This document shows, in pieces, positions 8,382-16,951 of a DNA stretch of 37,658 nt. Source of the DNA: Frankia gtarii (GTDB taxonomy: Bacteria > Actinomycetota > Actinomycetes > Frankiales > Frankiaceae). The stretch covers positions 1 through 37,658 of the forward strand of contig NZ_JAMPTM010000032.1 of the NCBI RefSeq assembly GCF_025403375.1, read 5' to 3'. Each line of letters opens with the position of its first letter. Position 1 is the first letter of the stretch. Below the pieces are notes generated by a model, which did not search any database, had not been told where the DNA came from, and worked only from the letters and a program-made list of their open reading frames with translations. The position numbers and the translations under genes are program-made.

Positions 8382-8417
8382 GCTGGAACCTCCTCTGCGT
8401 GGGTGCTGCCCAGGTAG
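7119..8417 (+). pseudogene. tnpB: IS605-type TnpB with an in-frame TAA
   Basis: The reading frame from ATG 7119 stops at TAA (7773-7775, codon 219). It then continues in the same frame with clear TnpB sequence to a stop at 8415-8417, beyond the element's right end. All RuvC acidic residues are present: D180 in GVDRGV, E264 in IRVEAL and D357 in HADVNAA. The zinc-finger cysteines C328, C331, C347 and C350 are also intact. In relatives the position is a basic residue before RGS, so one or two base changes created the stop. The C-terminal part has no good start or ribosome site (GTG 7821 lacks one), so a functional nuclease is unlikely without readthrough. A 15-bp tandem repeat at 8283-8320 lies in its C-terminal region. 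Confidence 0.88.
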
Positions 8418-11125
8418 GCCGCCGCGACGCGGCGGTCGGAGCGGATCTGCGCGGGTGGTCCCGACGCGATGACCGACCCGAAGTTGATCACCTCGATGTG
8501 GTCGCACAGGCCGAGGACCAGGCTCATGTCGTGGTCGATGAGCAGGATGGTGACGCCGCTGTCGCGGATGTCGCGCAGCCGTTCGCCGAGCCACTGGCTC
8601 TCGGTCGTGTCCAGGCCGCCGGCGGGCTCGTCGAGCAGGAGGACCCGCGGGTTGCCGGCCAGCGCCCGCGCGATGGAGATGAGCTGGCGCTGGCCCTGGG
8701 ACAGCTCGCCGGCGGGCCGGTCGCGCACCCCCGCAAGCCCCAGCAGCTCCAGGGTGGCCTCGACGTCGCGGTGCGCGCCACCGCCGTGGGTGCCGTCGCC
8801 GCGCCCGCGCAGCGCGGTGGTGCCGACGCTGACGTTCTCCGCGACGGAGAGGTCCTCATACAGCTCGATCGCCTGGAAGGTGCGGCCGAGGCCGGCGCGG
8901 ACGCGGTCGTGGGGGGCGAGGCGCTGGACCGGCCTGCCGGCGAGTTCCACCGAGCCGGAGCAGGAGACGAAGCCGCTGATCGCGTCCATCAGCGTGGTCT
9001 TGCCGGCGCCGTTCGGGCCGATCAGCCCGATGATTGCGCCCTCGGGCGCGGCGAACGAGACGTCGTCGACGGCGACCACGCCCCCGTAGCGGACGGTCAG
9101 CCCGCGCACGGTCAGCACGTCGGGGCCGAGCACCGGGGCCGGGCGGGTCCGCGCGGGCACCGGGGCGGCATGCGAGCCCAACACCGGCTCGGTGAGACCG
9201 CGCCGGCGGCGGCGGTCGGCGTAGGAGTGCACCGGCCCGACGATGCCCTCCGGGTTGAGAACCACGGTGAGGACGACGCCGACGCCGCTGAGCACGTCGT
9301 ACCACAGGCCGGTGGAGAAGATCTTGTCGATGATCAGGTAGGACAGCCCCTCGGCGGCGAGGAAGCCCGCCAGCACGCCGCCGGACACCGACGTGATGCC
9401 CGCGATGTACACGGTGGTGAACAGGGCCAGTCCGGAGAACGCGCTGACCGGGTCGAAGGTGATGTTGCCCTGCTGGTAGCCCACCAGGCAGCCGCCGATG
9501 CCCGCGATGAACGAGGCGATCGCGAACGCGACGATCTTGATGCGGGTGACGTTGATGCCGGCCGCGGCCGCCGAGCGCTCGTTGGCCCGCACCGCGAGCA
9601 TCTGCGAGCCCAGCCGGCTGGTGCGCAGCCGGGCCACGGCGACCGCGGTCAGCGCGAGCACGACCAGGCACAGCAGGCCGAAGCGCACCCGGGGATACGA
9701 CGGTCCCGAGCCGATCCCCAGGTCCCAGCCGAACAGCGACGGGCTGGGGACGTCGACGCCGCTGCTCGGCACGATGTCGCTGTTGCGGAACCAGATCGCC
9801 TCCAGCGCGTAGGCGAGCGCGAACGTCACCACCGCGACCGTCAGGCCCCGCACCCGCAGCGCCGGCAGGCCGATGACCACGCCGAGCACCATCGCGAACA
9901 GGGCGGCGACCAGCGGCGCCACCGGGAACGGCAGGTGCCAGTCCTCGGTCAGCGGGCCGACGAGGAAGCCGGCGGCGCCGGCGAGCGGGAGCTGGGTGAG
10001 TGAGACCTGGCCGGCGTAGCCGGTGACCACGACCATCGACAGCGCGATCACCCCGAACACCAGGCTGGTGATGAGCGCGGTCAGCCACTGCCTGGAGAGC
10101 ACGACCAGCCCGATGACCGCGACGGCGCCGAAGACCAGCAGGTTCAGGCGGATGTGCGCCGGTCGGGGGGCGCGGCCCAGCGAGCTCAGGATGACCGCTC
10201 CGCGTTCCGGCAACGCGCGGGCGCGCACGACCAGCACGATCAGGATCAGCACGAGGGGGATCAGCTCGGGCAGGCCGGAGGAGGGCAGCCAGTGGTGCAG
10301 GCTCTCCAGGTGCTGCGTCTCGGACTGCAGCATGCCGATGGCCAGCCCGCCGACGACCGCGGGGACCAGGTACTGGAACCGGCCGAGGATGGCCGCGGCG
10401 AGCGCCGGCACGATGAACAGCGTGTAGGCGACGGGCACCAGCGGCACGATCGGGGCGATGAGGATGCCGGCGAGCCCGGCGACCAGGGCGCCGATGATCC
10501 AGTTCAGGGCGGCGATGCGGTCGGGGGAGATGCCGCTGAGGTAGGCGCCCTTCTCCGTCTCCGCCGCGGCGCGCGTCGCCAGGCCGAACCGGGTGAACCG
10601 GTACAGCGCGCCCAGCGCCAGCGCGACGACCAGGATGGTCAACGCGAAGTAGACGCGGTCGGAGGCGACCCGGAACGACCCGTGCGTCCAGAGCTTGGAC
10701 GGGTAGATCGGCTCGACGGACAGCGGGGTCGTGCCGAGGCGGGCGGCGGTGAGGCCGGTGAGGACCACCGACACGCCGATCGAGGCGACGGCCCGCGCGA
10801 CCGGCGGGGCGGTCCGCAGCGGCCGGAACACGACCAGGTACAGCAGGAGCCCGAGCACGCCGGTGATCGCCAGCGAGAGGGCCATCGCCGCGGCCAGCCC
10901 GAGGTGCGAACCGACGTCGACGGTCTTCGGTAGCCCGGGGATGAGGATCATGAACTTGCCCTGGCGCAGCAGGGCATAGGTGTAGGCCGCGTAGAGAGCG
11001 AGCCCGCTGGTCGCGAAGTTGACGACCCCCGAGCTGCGGTAGGTCACCACCAGCGCGAGGGCGAGGGCGGCGAACACCGAGCCGTTCCCGATGCCCAGGC
11101 ACAGGAAGACCAGATGCTGAACCAT
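8378..11125 (-). CDS. Fused Liv-type permease-permease-ATPase (LivH-LivM-LivG)
   Basis: A 915-residue protein joining three subunits normally encoded separately. Residues 1 to about 310 are a LivH-type permease (NGSVFAALALALVVTYR, VVNFATSG, then several membrane segments). About 320 to 640 is a LivM-type permease (GYAGQVSLTQLPLAGAAGF, then further segments). From about 670 lies a LivG-type ATPase with Walker A GPNGAGKTT (703-711), LSQGQ (808-812), VLLLDEP (828-834) and the LIDHDM switch. A short Pro/Ala/Arg linker precedes the ATPase. The ATG at 11125 has AAGGA at good spacing. The stop lies inside the last bases of the IS element. Together with LivF and the lipoprotein at 15457 it would import amino acids, amides or hydrophobic acids. 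Confidence 0.93.
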   Translation of the reverse strand: MVQHLVFLCLGIGNGSVFAALALALVVTYRSSGVVNFATSGLALYAAYTYALLRQGKFMILIPGLPKTVDVGSHLGLAAAMALSLAITGVLGLLLYLVVFRPLRTAPPVARAVASIGVSVVLTGLTAARLGTTPLSVEPIYPSKLWTHGSFRVASDRVYFALTILVVALALGALYRFTRFGLATRAAAETEKGAYLSGISPDRIAALNWIIGALVAGLAGILIAPIVPLVPVAYTLFIVPALAAAILGRFQYLVPAVVGGLAIGMLQSETQHLESLHHWLPSSGLPELIPLVLILIVLVVRARALPERGAVILSSLGRAPRPAHIRLNLLVFGAVAVIGLVVLSRQWLTALITSLVFGVIALSMVVVTGYAGQVSLTQLPLAGAAGFLVGPLTEDWHLPFPVAPLVAALFAMVLGVVIGLPALRVRGLTVAVVTFALAYALEAIWFRNSDIVPSSGVDVPSPSLFGWDLGIGSGPSYPRVRFGLLCLVVLALTAVAVARLRTSRLGSQMLAVRANERSAAAAGINVTRIKIVAFAIASFIAGIGGCLVGYQQGNITFDPVSAFSGLALFTTVYIAGITSVSGGVLAGFLAAEGLSYLIIDKIFSTGLWYDVLSGVGVVLTVVLNPEGIVGPVHSYADRRRRRGLTEPVLGSHAAPVPARTRPAPVLGPDVLTVRGLTVRYGGVVAVDDVSFAAPEGAIIGLIGPNGAGKTTLMDAISGFVSCSGSVELAGRPVQRLAPHDRVRAGLGRTFQAIELYEDLSVAENVSVGTTALRGRGDGTHGGGAHRDVEATLELLGLAGVRDRPAGELSQGQRQLISIARALAGNPRVLLLDEPAGGLDTTESQWLGERLRDIRDSGVTILLIDHDMSLVLGLCDHIEVINFGSVIASGPPAQIRSDRRVAAAYLGSTHAEEVPA

Positions 11126-11753
11126 GTCCGTCCTTTCGACGCGCACCCCGGGTCGGCCGGGGCGCACCAGCTCCGGGCAGCGGGCTGCGGGAGTCGGTGC
11201 GGGCAGGCGGGGGCGATCGGGCCACGAGGGCCGGACTGGCCGGCGCCACCCGCAGCTAGATAGATCTCACTGAGTTAGAGGAATTTACCGCATCTTGTGG
11301 GATGAGTCACGAAGATCCTGTACGGGGTCGGCGGAGGCCCGCGCGCCTGACCAGCGAGTACGGTCGCGTAGTCGAGCGCCCAGTCGTGAAGGAATCAAAT
11401 CATCTAACCTAAGAGTATGATCGTTCCATCTCATGATCGGATCGCGATCGGGATGACCTTCTCGCCGGCGGGTGCACGCGTCGGCTGGCGGTCGTCGGCG
11501 GTCCTCGTCGGCCGCCCTCGGCCGCCGACGGCCGCCGAGGGGGCGACGGGTGGGCGACGGGTGGGCGATCGGCGGGCTGGTGCGCAGGGTGAGCACGCGG
11601 TCCGCGGGGCTGGCCGGGGTCGCGCTTGTCTGCAGCTTGCGAACTAATTAGGCTAATTATCCAACGGAAATCTGGGGAGACCGGAGCCGTGGAGCGGCGG
11701 TCTGGCCACGGCGACGGACGCCGGGGCGGGTCGCGAGCCGGGGAAGAGGACAC
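11126..11753. promoter_or_regulatory. Divergent promoter region between the importer and the CoA-transferase
   Basis: No supported gene lies here. Three AT-rich islands stand out. 11262-11287 contains GTTAGAGGAATTT (11274-11286) and lies upstream of the importer. 11392-11420 contains GAATCAAATCATCT followed by AACC. 11645-11659 is TAATTA-GGC-TAATTA, about 95 bases before the CoA-transferase start and plausibly its promoter. The first two are members of the recurrent motif. Between them is GC-rich sequence with an 8-bp inverted repeat at about 11515-11541 and a 12-bp tandem repeat (GGGCGACGGGTG) from about 11541. Confidence 0.6.
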
Positions 11754-12965
11754 ATGACAGGCATCATGGAAGGCATCCAGGTCGTCGAACTGGCGGCGTG
11801 GACCTTCGTACCCGCCGCCGGCGCCGTGCTCGCGGACTGGGGTGCCGACGTAATCAAGATCGAGCATCCCGAGACGGGCGACCCGCAGCGTGGCCTGATC
11901 GCCTCCGGGATGCTCGCCGGCCTCGACGGGGTCAACCATCTCATCGAGCAGTGCAACCGCGGCAAGCGCAGCATCGGGCTCAACGCCGCGACCCCGGACG
12001 GCCTCGACCTGCTGTACAAGCTGGTGCAGGGCGCCGACGTCTTCCTCACCAACCTGCTGCCGGACTCCTGCGAGCGCCTCGGCGTGGGGGTCGAGAAGAT
12101 CAGGGAGGCCAACCCGGACATCATCTACGCCCGCGGGCACGGGCAGGGCGCCCACGGCCCCGACGCCAACCTGGGCGGCTACGACGTCGCCTCCTACTGG
12201 GCCCGCGGCGGGATCGCCTACGCGCTGGCGTCGCCGGATTCCTACCCGCCGTTCATGCGCCCCGCGTTCGGCGACTACACCTCCGGGTTCAACCTGGCCG
12301 CCGGGGTCGTCGGCGCGCTGTTCCACCGCGAGCGCACCGGCATCGCCAGCACCGTCGACGTCTCGCTGCTCGCCTCGGCCATGTGGGGCATGTCCCTCGA
12401 CGTCGTCGGCTCCAAGATCCTGGGCCAGCCGACGATGCAGCGCTTCGACATCGCCGAGATGCCGAATCCCCTGACGAACGTCTACCGGACCGGCGACGAC
12501 CGCTTCCTGTGGTTCTCCCTGCTGCAGGCCGACCGGCACTGGCCGGAGTTCTGCGCGGCGCTCGAGCGCCCGGACCTGCTCGCCGATCCCCGCTACGTCG
12601 ACGCGAAGTCCCGCTTCGACAACCGCCGGGAGTGCATCGCGACGATCCGGGAGGCGTTCGCGGCCCACCCGCTGGCCCACTGGGAGGAGCGGTTCAGCAA
12701 GATCGAGGGCGTCTGGTCGGTGGTGAAGTCCCCGCTGGAACTACACGACGACCCGCAGGTGCAGGCCAACGGCTACGTCACCGAGGTGACCAACGCCGCC
12801 GGGATCAGCTACGCCCTGGCCTCGAACCCGGTGCAGTACGACGACCGGGTGCCGGCGCTGAGCCCCGCGCCGGAGCACGGCGAGCACACCGAGGAGATCC
12901 TGCTCGAACTCGGCCTCGACTGGGAACAGATCATCGCCCTGAAGGAGAAGTCGGCCATCCTCTGA
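11754..12965 (+). CDS. CaiB/BaiF-type (family III) CoA-transferase
   Basis: A 403-residue class III CoA-transferase that would move CoA between acyl-CoA thioesters and free acids. Typical features are the N-terminal MEGIQVVELAAWTFVPAAG, ADWGADVIKIEHPETGDP, CNRGKRSIGLN, and the catalytic Asp in AFGDYTSG (D174). The ATG at 11754 has a purine-rich GGGGAAGAGG site upstream. It is followed after 71 bases by an acetoacetate-decarboxylase-like gene on the same strand. It probably activates the pathway's acid or recycles CoA. Substrate specificity cannot be inferred because the family is broad. Confidence 0.93.
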   Translation: MTGIMEGIQVVELAAWTFVPAAGAVLADWGADVIKIEHPETGDPQRGLIASGMLAGLDGVNHLIEQCNRGKRSIGLNAATPDGLDLLYKLVQGADVFLTNLLPDSCERLGVGVEKIREANPDIIYARGHGQGAHGPDANLGGYDVASYWARGGIAYALASPDSYPPFMRPAFGDYTSGFNLAAGVVGALFHRERTGIASTVDVSLLASAMWGMSLDVVGSKILGQPTMQRFDIAEMPNPLTNVYRTGDDRFLWFSLLQADRHWPEFCAALERPDLLADPRYVDAKSRFDNRRECIATIREAFAAHPLAHWEERFSKIEGVWSVVKSPLELHDDPQVQANGYVTEVTNAAGISYALASNPVQYDDRVPALSPAPEHGEHTEEILLELGLDWEQIIALKEKSAIL

Positions 12966-12970
12966 CCGCG

Positions 12971-13030
12971 CCCGCAGTCCGGAGGCCCGTAGTCCGGAGG
13001 CCCGCAGTCCGGAGACCCGAAGTGAGGAGA
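12971..13030. repeat. 15-bp tandem repeat carrying ribosome-binding sites
   Basis: CCCGCAGTCCGGAGG occurs three times with one or two changes, followed by a diverged fourth unit (CCCGAAGTGAGGAGA). Each unit contains an SD-like GGAGG, GGAGA or GAGGAG. The last one serves the gene starting at 13037. Confidence 0.88.
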
Positions 13031-13036
13031 AACAGC

Positions 13037-13810
13037 GTGCCCACGCAGATCGGTGATCGGCTCCGGTTCGGGCCGACGACCCTGCCCCCCGTGACGGAGG
13101 TCGAGCGGCAGTCGACGGTGGTGGTCTCCTTCGTCACCACGCCGGCGGCGGCGGCCCACCTCCTGCCGCCCTGCTTCGAGCCCGCGCCACGCCCGGTTCT
13201 CAGCGTCACGTACCAGCAGTTGGAGAACGTCGACTACATGCGGGGGCGGGGTTACAACCTCGTCAACGTGGCGGTGACGGCGGTGCTGGCCACCGCCGTC
13301 GAGCCGCTGACCCGGTCCTGCCCGGTGGTCATCTGGGAGAACAACACGATGCCGATCATCGCGGGGCGGGAGCTGCACGGCAATCCGAAGATCTACGGCG
13401 ACGTCTCCGGCCTCACCCGCGACGCGGACACCGCCGCGTGGGACTGCCGTGAGTACGGCACGCTGCTGCTGCGCGGCGAGGTCGGTGAGCTGCGCCCGCT
13501 GCCGGCCGACCGGCTCGCCCGGGTGAACCGGGCGTCGGTGGACTCGGAGATCTTCGGCTGGAAGTCGATCCCCGGCCGCGACGCCCCGGACGCCGACTAC
13601 CCGACACTCATCCACGGCTCGACCTCGTTCGAGCAGGGCTGGAGCGGGGTGGGGCGGGTCGAGTTCGCCACGCCGACCGACGACCAGGCCCCCTACTCCG
13701 CGGTGGTGCTGCGGGCGCTGGCCGCGGTTCCGCAGGTGGAACCGCGCCCGGCGTTCGTCGGCGTCGGCACCGCGAAGCTGTTCCGCAACCGGACCGAGCG
13801 GCTGGCCTGA
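13037..13810 (+). CDS. Acetoacetate decarboxylase-family protein
   Basis: A 257-residue member of the ADC fold. The decisive stretch is the active-site region GRELHGNPKIYGDVSG (about residues 110-125), matching the GRE-x-x-G-x-PK pattern that carries the Schiff-base Lys in acetoacetate decarboxylases. SCPVVIWENNTMP precedes it and supplies an acidic residue. The family also includes aldolase-dehydratases and hydrolases, so decarboxylation of a beta-keto acid is only one option. The GTG at 13037 has GAGGAG from the degenerate last unit of the tandem repeat. It lies downstream of the CoA-transferase and is probably co-transcribed with it. Confidence 0.85.
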   Translation: MPTQIGDRLRFGPTTLPPVTEVERQSTVVVSFVTTPAAAAHLLPPCFEPAPRPVLSVTYQQLENVDYMRGRGYNLVNVAVTAVLATAVEPLTRSCPVVIWENNTMPIIAGRELHGNPKIYGDVSGLTRDADTAAWDCREYGTLLLRGEVGELRPLPADRLARVNRASVDSEIFGWKSIPGRDAPDADYPTLIHGSTSFEQGWSGVGRVEFATPTDDQAPYSAVVLRALAAVPQVEPRPAFVGVGTAKLFRNRTERLA

Positions 13811-13825
13811 CCGAACGGCTGGCCT
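13792..13825. repeat. 17-bp tandem duplication spanning a stop codon
   Basis: GACCGAGCGGCTGGCCT and GACCGAACGGCTGGCCT lie head to tail. The TGA of the acetoacetate-decarboxylase-like gene spans the junction of the two units. Confidence 0.9.
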
Positions 13826-13835
13826 GACGCACCGC

Positions 13836-13881
13836 GGCCCCCGTCTCCCCCCTGATTTCCAGGAGGGGGAGGACGGGGGCC
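13836..13881. terminator. Bidirectional terminator between convergent genes
   Basis: A long imperfect hairpin: the left arm starts GGCCCCCGTC and the right arm ends GACGGGGGCC, with inner C-rich and G-rich runs around CTGATTTCCAG. It lies between the decarboxylase-like gene and the convergent amidohydrolase. Confidence 0.75.
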
Positions 13882-13900
13882 TTCGGTGTTCGTGCCGCTG

Positions 13901-15073
13901 TCAGGAACGCGGGAAGCGGTACAGCGTGCGCGCGTTGTCCTCGACGATCTTCGCGACCTCGTCGTCGGGGATGTCCTTCATGAGGTCGGCGGCGATCTTA
14001 CGGCTGTTGGGCCAGGTCGAGTCGGAGTGCGGGTAGTCGATCTCGAGCATGATCCGGTCGATGCCGATCTCGTGCCGGTTGCGCAGGCCGCTCTTGTCCT
14101 CGATGAAGCAGCCCCAGAAGTGCTTGCGGAACAGGTCGGACGGCCGGGTGTCGAAGTCGATGTCCTTCTGGTACCAGCGGTGCTTCTCCCAGGTCTGGTC
14201 GGTGCGCTCCAGGATGTAGGGCAGCCAGCCGATGCCGCCCTCGGACAGCGCGAACTGCAGCTTGGGGTGGCGCTGCAGGACGCCCGAGAACAGCAGGTCG
14301 ATGGTGGTCCACATCAGGTTGGTGGCGAACGAGGCGATCGCCACCGCGAACGGCGCGTCCGGCGCGGTCAACCCGCCGGGGACGGGCTTGGCCGCCGCGA
14401 AGGAGAACCCGGGCACGAAGGACCCGGACCCGAAGTGCAGCGAGACCGACACGTCGGTCGCCTCGCAGACGTCCCACAGCGGTTCCCAGTGGTTGCTGTG
14501 GAACGAGGGCAGGCCCAGCGGGACGGGGCTGTCCGGGAAGGACACCGTGCGCGCGCCCTTGGCCGCCGTCCGCTCGACCTCGGCGACGCAGGCCGCGACG
14601 TCCCACACCGGCAGCAGGGCCAGCGGGATGTAGCGGTCGGGGGCGGCGGCGCACCACTCGTCGACCATGAAGTCGTTCCAGGCCTGGATGCAGGCGAGCG
14701 CCAGCTCCTTGTCCGGAGCCCGGTGGAACACCCCGCCGGCGAAGCCGGGGAACGACGGGAAGCACAGGGCGGCGTGGACGCCGTCGACGTCCATGTCCTT
14801 CAGCCGCGCCACCGGGTCGTAGCAGCCGGGGATCATCTCCTCGAAGCGCATCGGGTCCACGCCCCAGTCCCGCGGCTCGCGACCGGCGACGGCGTTGAGG
14901 CCGATCGTGGGGAACACGACGCCGTCGTAGACCCAGACGTGCTTGCCGCCCTGCTCCTCGATCCGAGGTGTGCGACCGTCGAACTTCGAGGGGAGTCTGT
15001 CCAGCCAGACCCTGGGGTGTTCCACGAGGTGGTCGTCGACGGACACGATCTGGTGACTGTCCCGCAGCGGCAT
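13901..15073 (-). CDS. Amidohydrolase-2 family protein (ACMSD-like metal-dependent decarboxylase/hydrolase)
   Basis: A 390-residue TIM-barrel metalloenzyme. VSVDDHLVEHP carries a DxH (D13, H15) in place of the usual N-terminal HxH. SLHFGSGS is the strand with a metal-ligand His, and MLEIDYPHSDSTWP carries the conserved Asp. Members near ACMSD decarboxylate or hydrolyse carboxylated rings, and actinobacterial relatives with DxH are common in catabolic clusters without proven function. The ATG at 15073 has GGAGAA five bases upstream. It is transcribed alone, away from the palindrome at 15094. Confidence 0.88.
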   Translation of the reverse strand: MPLRDSHQIVSVDDHLVEHPRVWLDRLPSKFDGRTPRIEEQGGKHVWVYDGVVFPTIGLNAVAGREPRDWGVDPMRFEEMIPGCYDPVARLKDMDVDGVHAALCFPSFPGFAGGVFHRAPDKELALACIQAWNDFMVDEWCAAAPDRYIPLALLPVWDVAACVAEVERTAAKGARTVSFPDSPVPLGLPSFHSNHWEPLWDVCEATDVSVSLHFGSGSFVPGFSFAAAKPVPGGLTAPDAPFAVAIASFATNLMWTTIDLLFSGVLQRHPKLQFALSEGGIGWLPYILERTDQTWEKHRWYQKDIDFDTRPSDLFRKHFWGCFIEDKSGLRNRHEIGIDRIMLEIDYPHSDSTWPNSRKIAADLMKDIPDDEVAKIVEDNARTLYRFPRS

Positions 15074-15093
15074 GGCTTCTCCTCCTATACGGC

Positions 15094-15109
15094 TGTAACC
15101 GACGTTACA
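15094..15109. promoter_or_regulatory. TGTAAC-N4-GTTACA operator candidate
   Basis: A 16-bp interrupted palindrome with perfect 6-bp arms lies 21 bases upstream of the amidohydrolase ATG. On the minus strand a TATAGG precedes the ribosome site. The placement suits a dimeric repressor over the promoter. Confidence 0.5.
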
Positions 15110-15456
15110 TCAGTCCGTGGACTCGGTGTCAGATTTCCGGCGTCGGGCCGCTGACCTGCGGGTTTGGTGCGGACGCCCCGCGGCCGCCGCGCTCCTCCGC
15201 CGCGCCCCGCGACCGGGTCGTCGCTCCGTGACCGGGTCGTCGCCCCGTGACCAAGTATCGCCTTGCAACGGGATCGTCGCGGCGTGCGCCGGTGGGGGTC
15301 GAGTCCGACGACAGGCGGGGTCGACGCGCGCATCTCCCTCTGGCTGATTTACCTCAGTCGTATCCTTAAGCTATATTCCGCTGGCGCGCCGGACCTGTGT
15401 GCTGCCCGGTGCGCGTGGCCATCCGCGCAGCACGCACATGTGGGGAGGACGTTCGG
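15110..15456. promoter_or_regulatory. Upstream region of the solute-binding lipoprotein gene
   Basis: No gene is supported. A 19-bp tandem duplication (units near 15210-15248, CGTGACCGGGTCGTCGC-type) lies in GC-rich sequence. An AT-rich island at 15344-15378 holds TATCCTTAAG (15361-15370) followed by CTATATT, 80-95 bases before the start codon. It is probably the promoter. The same TATCCTTAAG occurs at 27005-27014 in another promoter region of this window. Confidence 0.5.
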
Positions 15457-16722
15457 ATGCGATCGCGCACTCGATGGCGACAGCGGGGCGTTCTTGCGCT
15501 CGGGATGTCGGCGGCACTGATGGTCAGCGCAGCCGCCTGCGGCTCGGACGGCGGGTCCAGCTCGGGCCCGACCGACTCGGCCGCCGCGCAGTCGTTGGGG
15601 CCGGCGAAGCCCGCCACCGGCGACGAGTTAAAGATCGGCTTCATCACCGACGGCTCGGGCACGACGCTGGACAACTCGACCGAGGTCGCCGCGGCGCAGG
15701 CCGCAACCTCCTACGTCAACGAATACCAGGGCGGGGTCGCCGGCCACCGCCTGTCACTGGAGGTCTGCGACACCAAGCAGACGCCCGCGGGCGCCACCGA
15801 CTGCGCCAACCAGCTGACCGCCGCGAAGGTCCCGGTCGTGCTGATGAACAACTCCGGCAACGTCACGCCGGTGTTCAAGGTGCTCAGCGCGGCCAAGGTC
15901 CCGCTGGTGCTCGACATCAACGGCGACGAGTCCACCCTCGGTGCCAAGTCCGGTGCCTACATCCTGGTCAGCCCGCTGACCGCGGCGCTGGCCGGGCCAG
16001 CCCAGGTCGCCAAGGACGCCGGGGCGAAGAAGGCCGCGATCTTCGTGCTCGACGTGCCGGGCGCGACCGGGCCGGTGAACTCGCTGGACAAGATCTTCTA
16101 TGCCAAGGCGAACGTCGGCCTGACGATCCAGCCGATCCCGCCGGGCACCGCGGACGCGACCCCGCAGGTGCAGACCGTGCTCGGGGGCAACCCGGAGCAG
16201 GTGAACCTCGTCGGCGACCCGACGTTCTGCACCGGCGTGCTCAAGGCGCTCAAGACGCTGGGCTACTCGGGCAGCATCGTCCTGCAGTCGCAGTGCGTCA
16301 GCCCGGGGGCGGCCGCCGGCATCCCCGGCGGGTACGACGGGATGAAGGTCGTCAGTGGTCAGACGACGAACGTCGCCGACCCCGAGTACAAGCTGTACCT
16401 GGCGGCGATGAAGAAGTACCAGCCCGACACCGACCCGACCGCCAAGAGCCTCACCGCCGGCGGCTGGGTGGTCACGCTCGGCTTCAGCCGGGCGCTGGCC
16501 GGACTGGCCACGCCGGTCACCTCCGCCGGGGTCGAGAAGGCGCTCGCGACGATGCCGAAGACCAAACTGCCCCTCGGTGGCACCGCGACCTTCCAGTGCG
16601 ACGGCAAGCAGGTCTCCATCACACCGGCGGTCTGCTCCACCGGCGGGCTCGTGCAGACCCTCGATGAGAAGGGCAAGCCGACGTCGGAGCAGCCGCTCGA
16701 CGTCTCCAGCGTCCTGCCCTAG
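15457..16722 (+). CDS. Liv-type ABC transporter solute-binding lipoprotein
   Basis: A 421-residue periplasmic-binding-protein (Peripla_BP_6, leucine-binding type). The N-terminus is a lipoprotein signal: RSRTRWRQR, a hydrophobic run GVLALGMSAALMVSA and AAAC followed by a Gly/Ser-rich tether. Mature sequence has KIGFITDGSGTTLDN, CANQLTAAKVPVVLMNNSG and YDGMKVVSGQT, and four or more cysteines that may pair. GGGGAGG precedes the ATG. It is the likely receptor for the fused permease/ATPase and LivF at 6205-11125, although it is encoded separately. Ligand unknown: many relatives bind aromatic or branched acids rather than amino acids. Confidence 0.92.
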   Translation: MRSRTRWRQRGVLALGMSAALMVSAAACGSDGGSSSGPTDSAAAQSLGPAKPATGDELKIGFITDGSGTTLDNSTEVAAAQAATSYVNEYQGGVAGHRLSLEVCDTKQTPAGATDCANQLTAAKVPVVLMNNSGNVTPVFKVLSAAKVPLVLDINGDESTLGAKSGAYILVSPLTAALAGPAQVAKDAGAKKAAIFVLDVPGATGPVNSLDKIFYAKANVGLTIQPIPPGTADATPQVQTVLGGNPEQVNLVGDPTFCTGVLKALKTLGYSGSIVLQSQCVSPGAAAGIPGGYDGMKVVSGQTTNVADPEYKLYLAAMKKYQPDTDPTAKSLTAGGWVVTLGFSRALAGLATPVTSAGVEKALATMPKTKLPLGGTATFQCDGKQVSITPAVCSTGGLVQTLDEKGKPTSEQPLDVSSVLP

Positions 16723-16757
16723 CCGGCCGGTGACCTGCGCCGAGCGATGACGCCGAG

Positions 16758-16791
16758 GCCGGTCGGGGTGTGACGATGAGCCCCGACCGGC
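16758..16791 (+). terminator. Hairpin terminator after the lipoprotein gene
   Basis: Perfect 11-bp arms GCCGGTCGGGG and CCCCGACCGGC flank a 12-base loop, 36 bases after the stop codon. No T-run follows. Confidence 0.8.
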
Positions 16792-16800
16792 GCGGCTGCG

Positions 16801-16912
16801 GGGTTGGCCGAGGGCCTGCGATTGGCCGCGGGTCTGCGGGTTGGCCGAGGGGCTGCGGGTTGGCCGAGGGGCTGCGGGTTGGTCGAGGGGCTGTGGGCGA
16901 CCGACGGTCTGC
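16801..16912. repeat. 19-bp tandem repeat, five to six units
   Basis: GGGTTGGCCGAGGGGCTGC and close variants repeat head to tail from 16801. Two central copies (16838-16875) are identical and the outer ones diverged. The array separates the terminator from the acyl-CoA dehydrogenase gene and ends 40 bases before its start. Confidence 0.9.
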
Positions 16913-16951
16913 GGGACTGCGCGTGCGAGGGACTGGGAGGGATCGAGGGAC

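Noticed and set aside
16801-16912. Repeat array as a possible CRISPR
   Set aside because: Units are adjacent with no unique spacers, and no cas genes are present.
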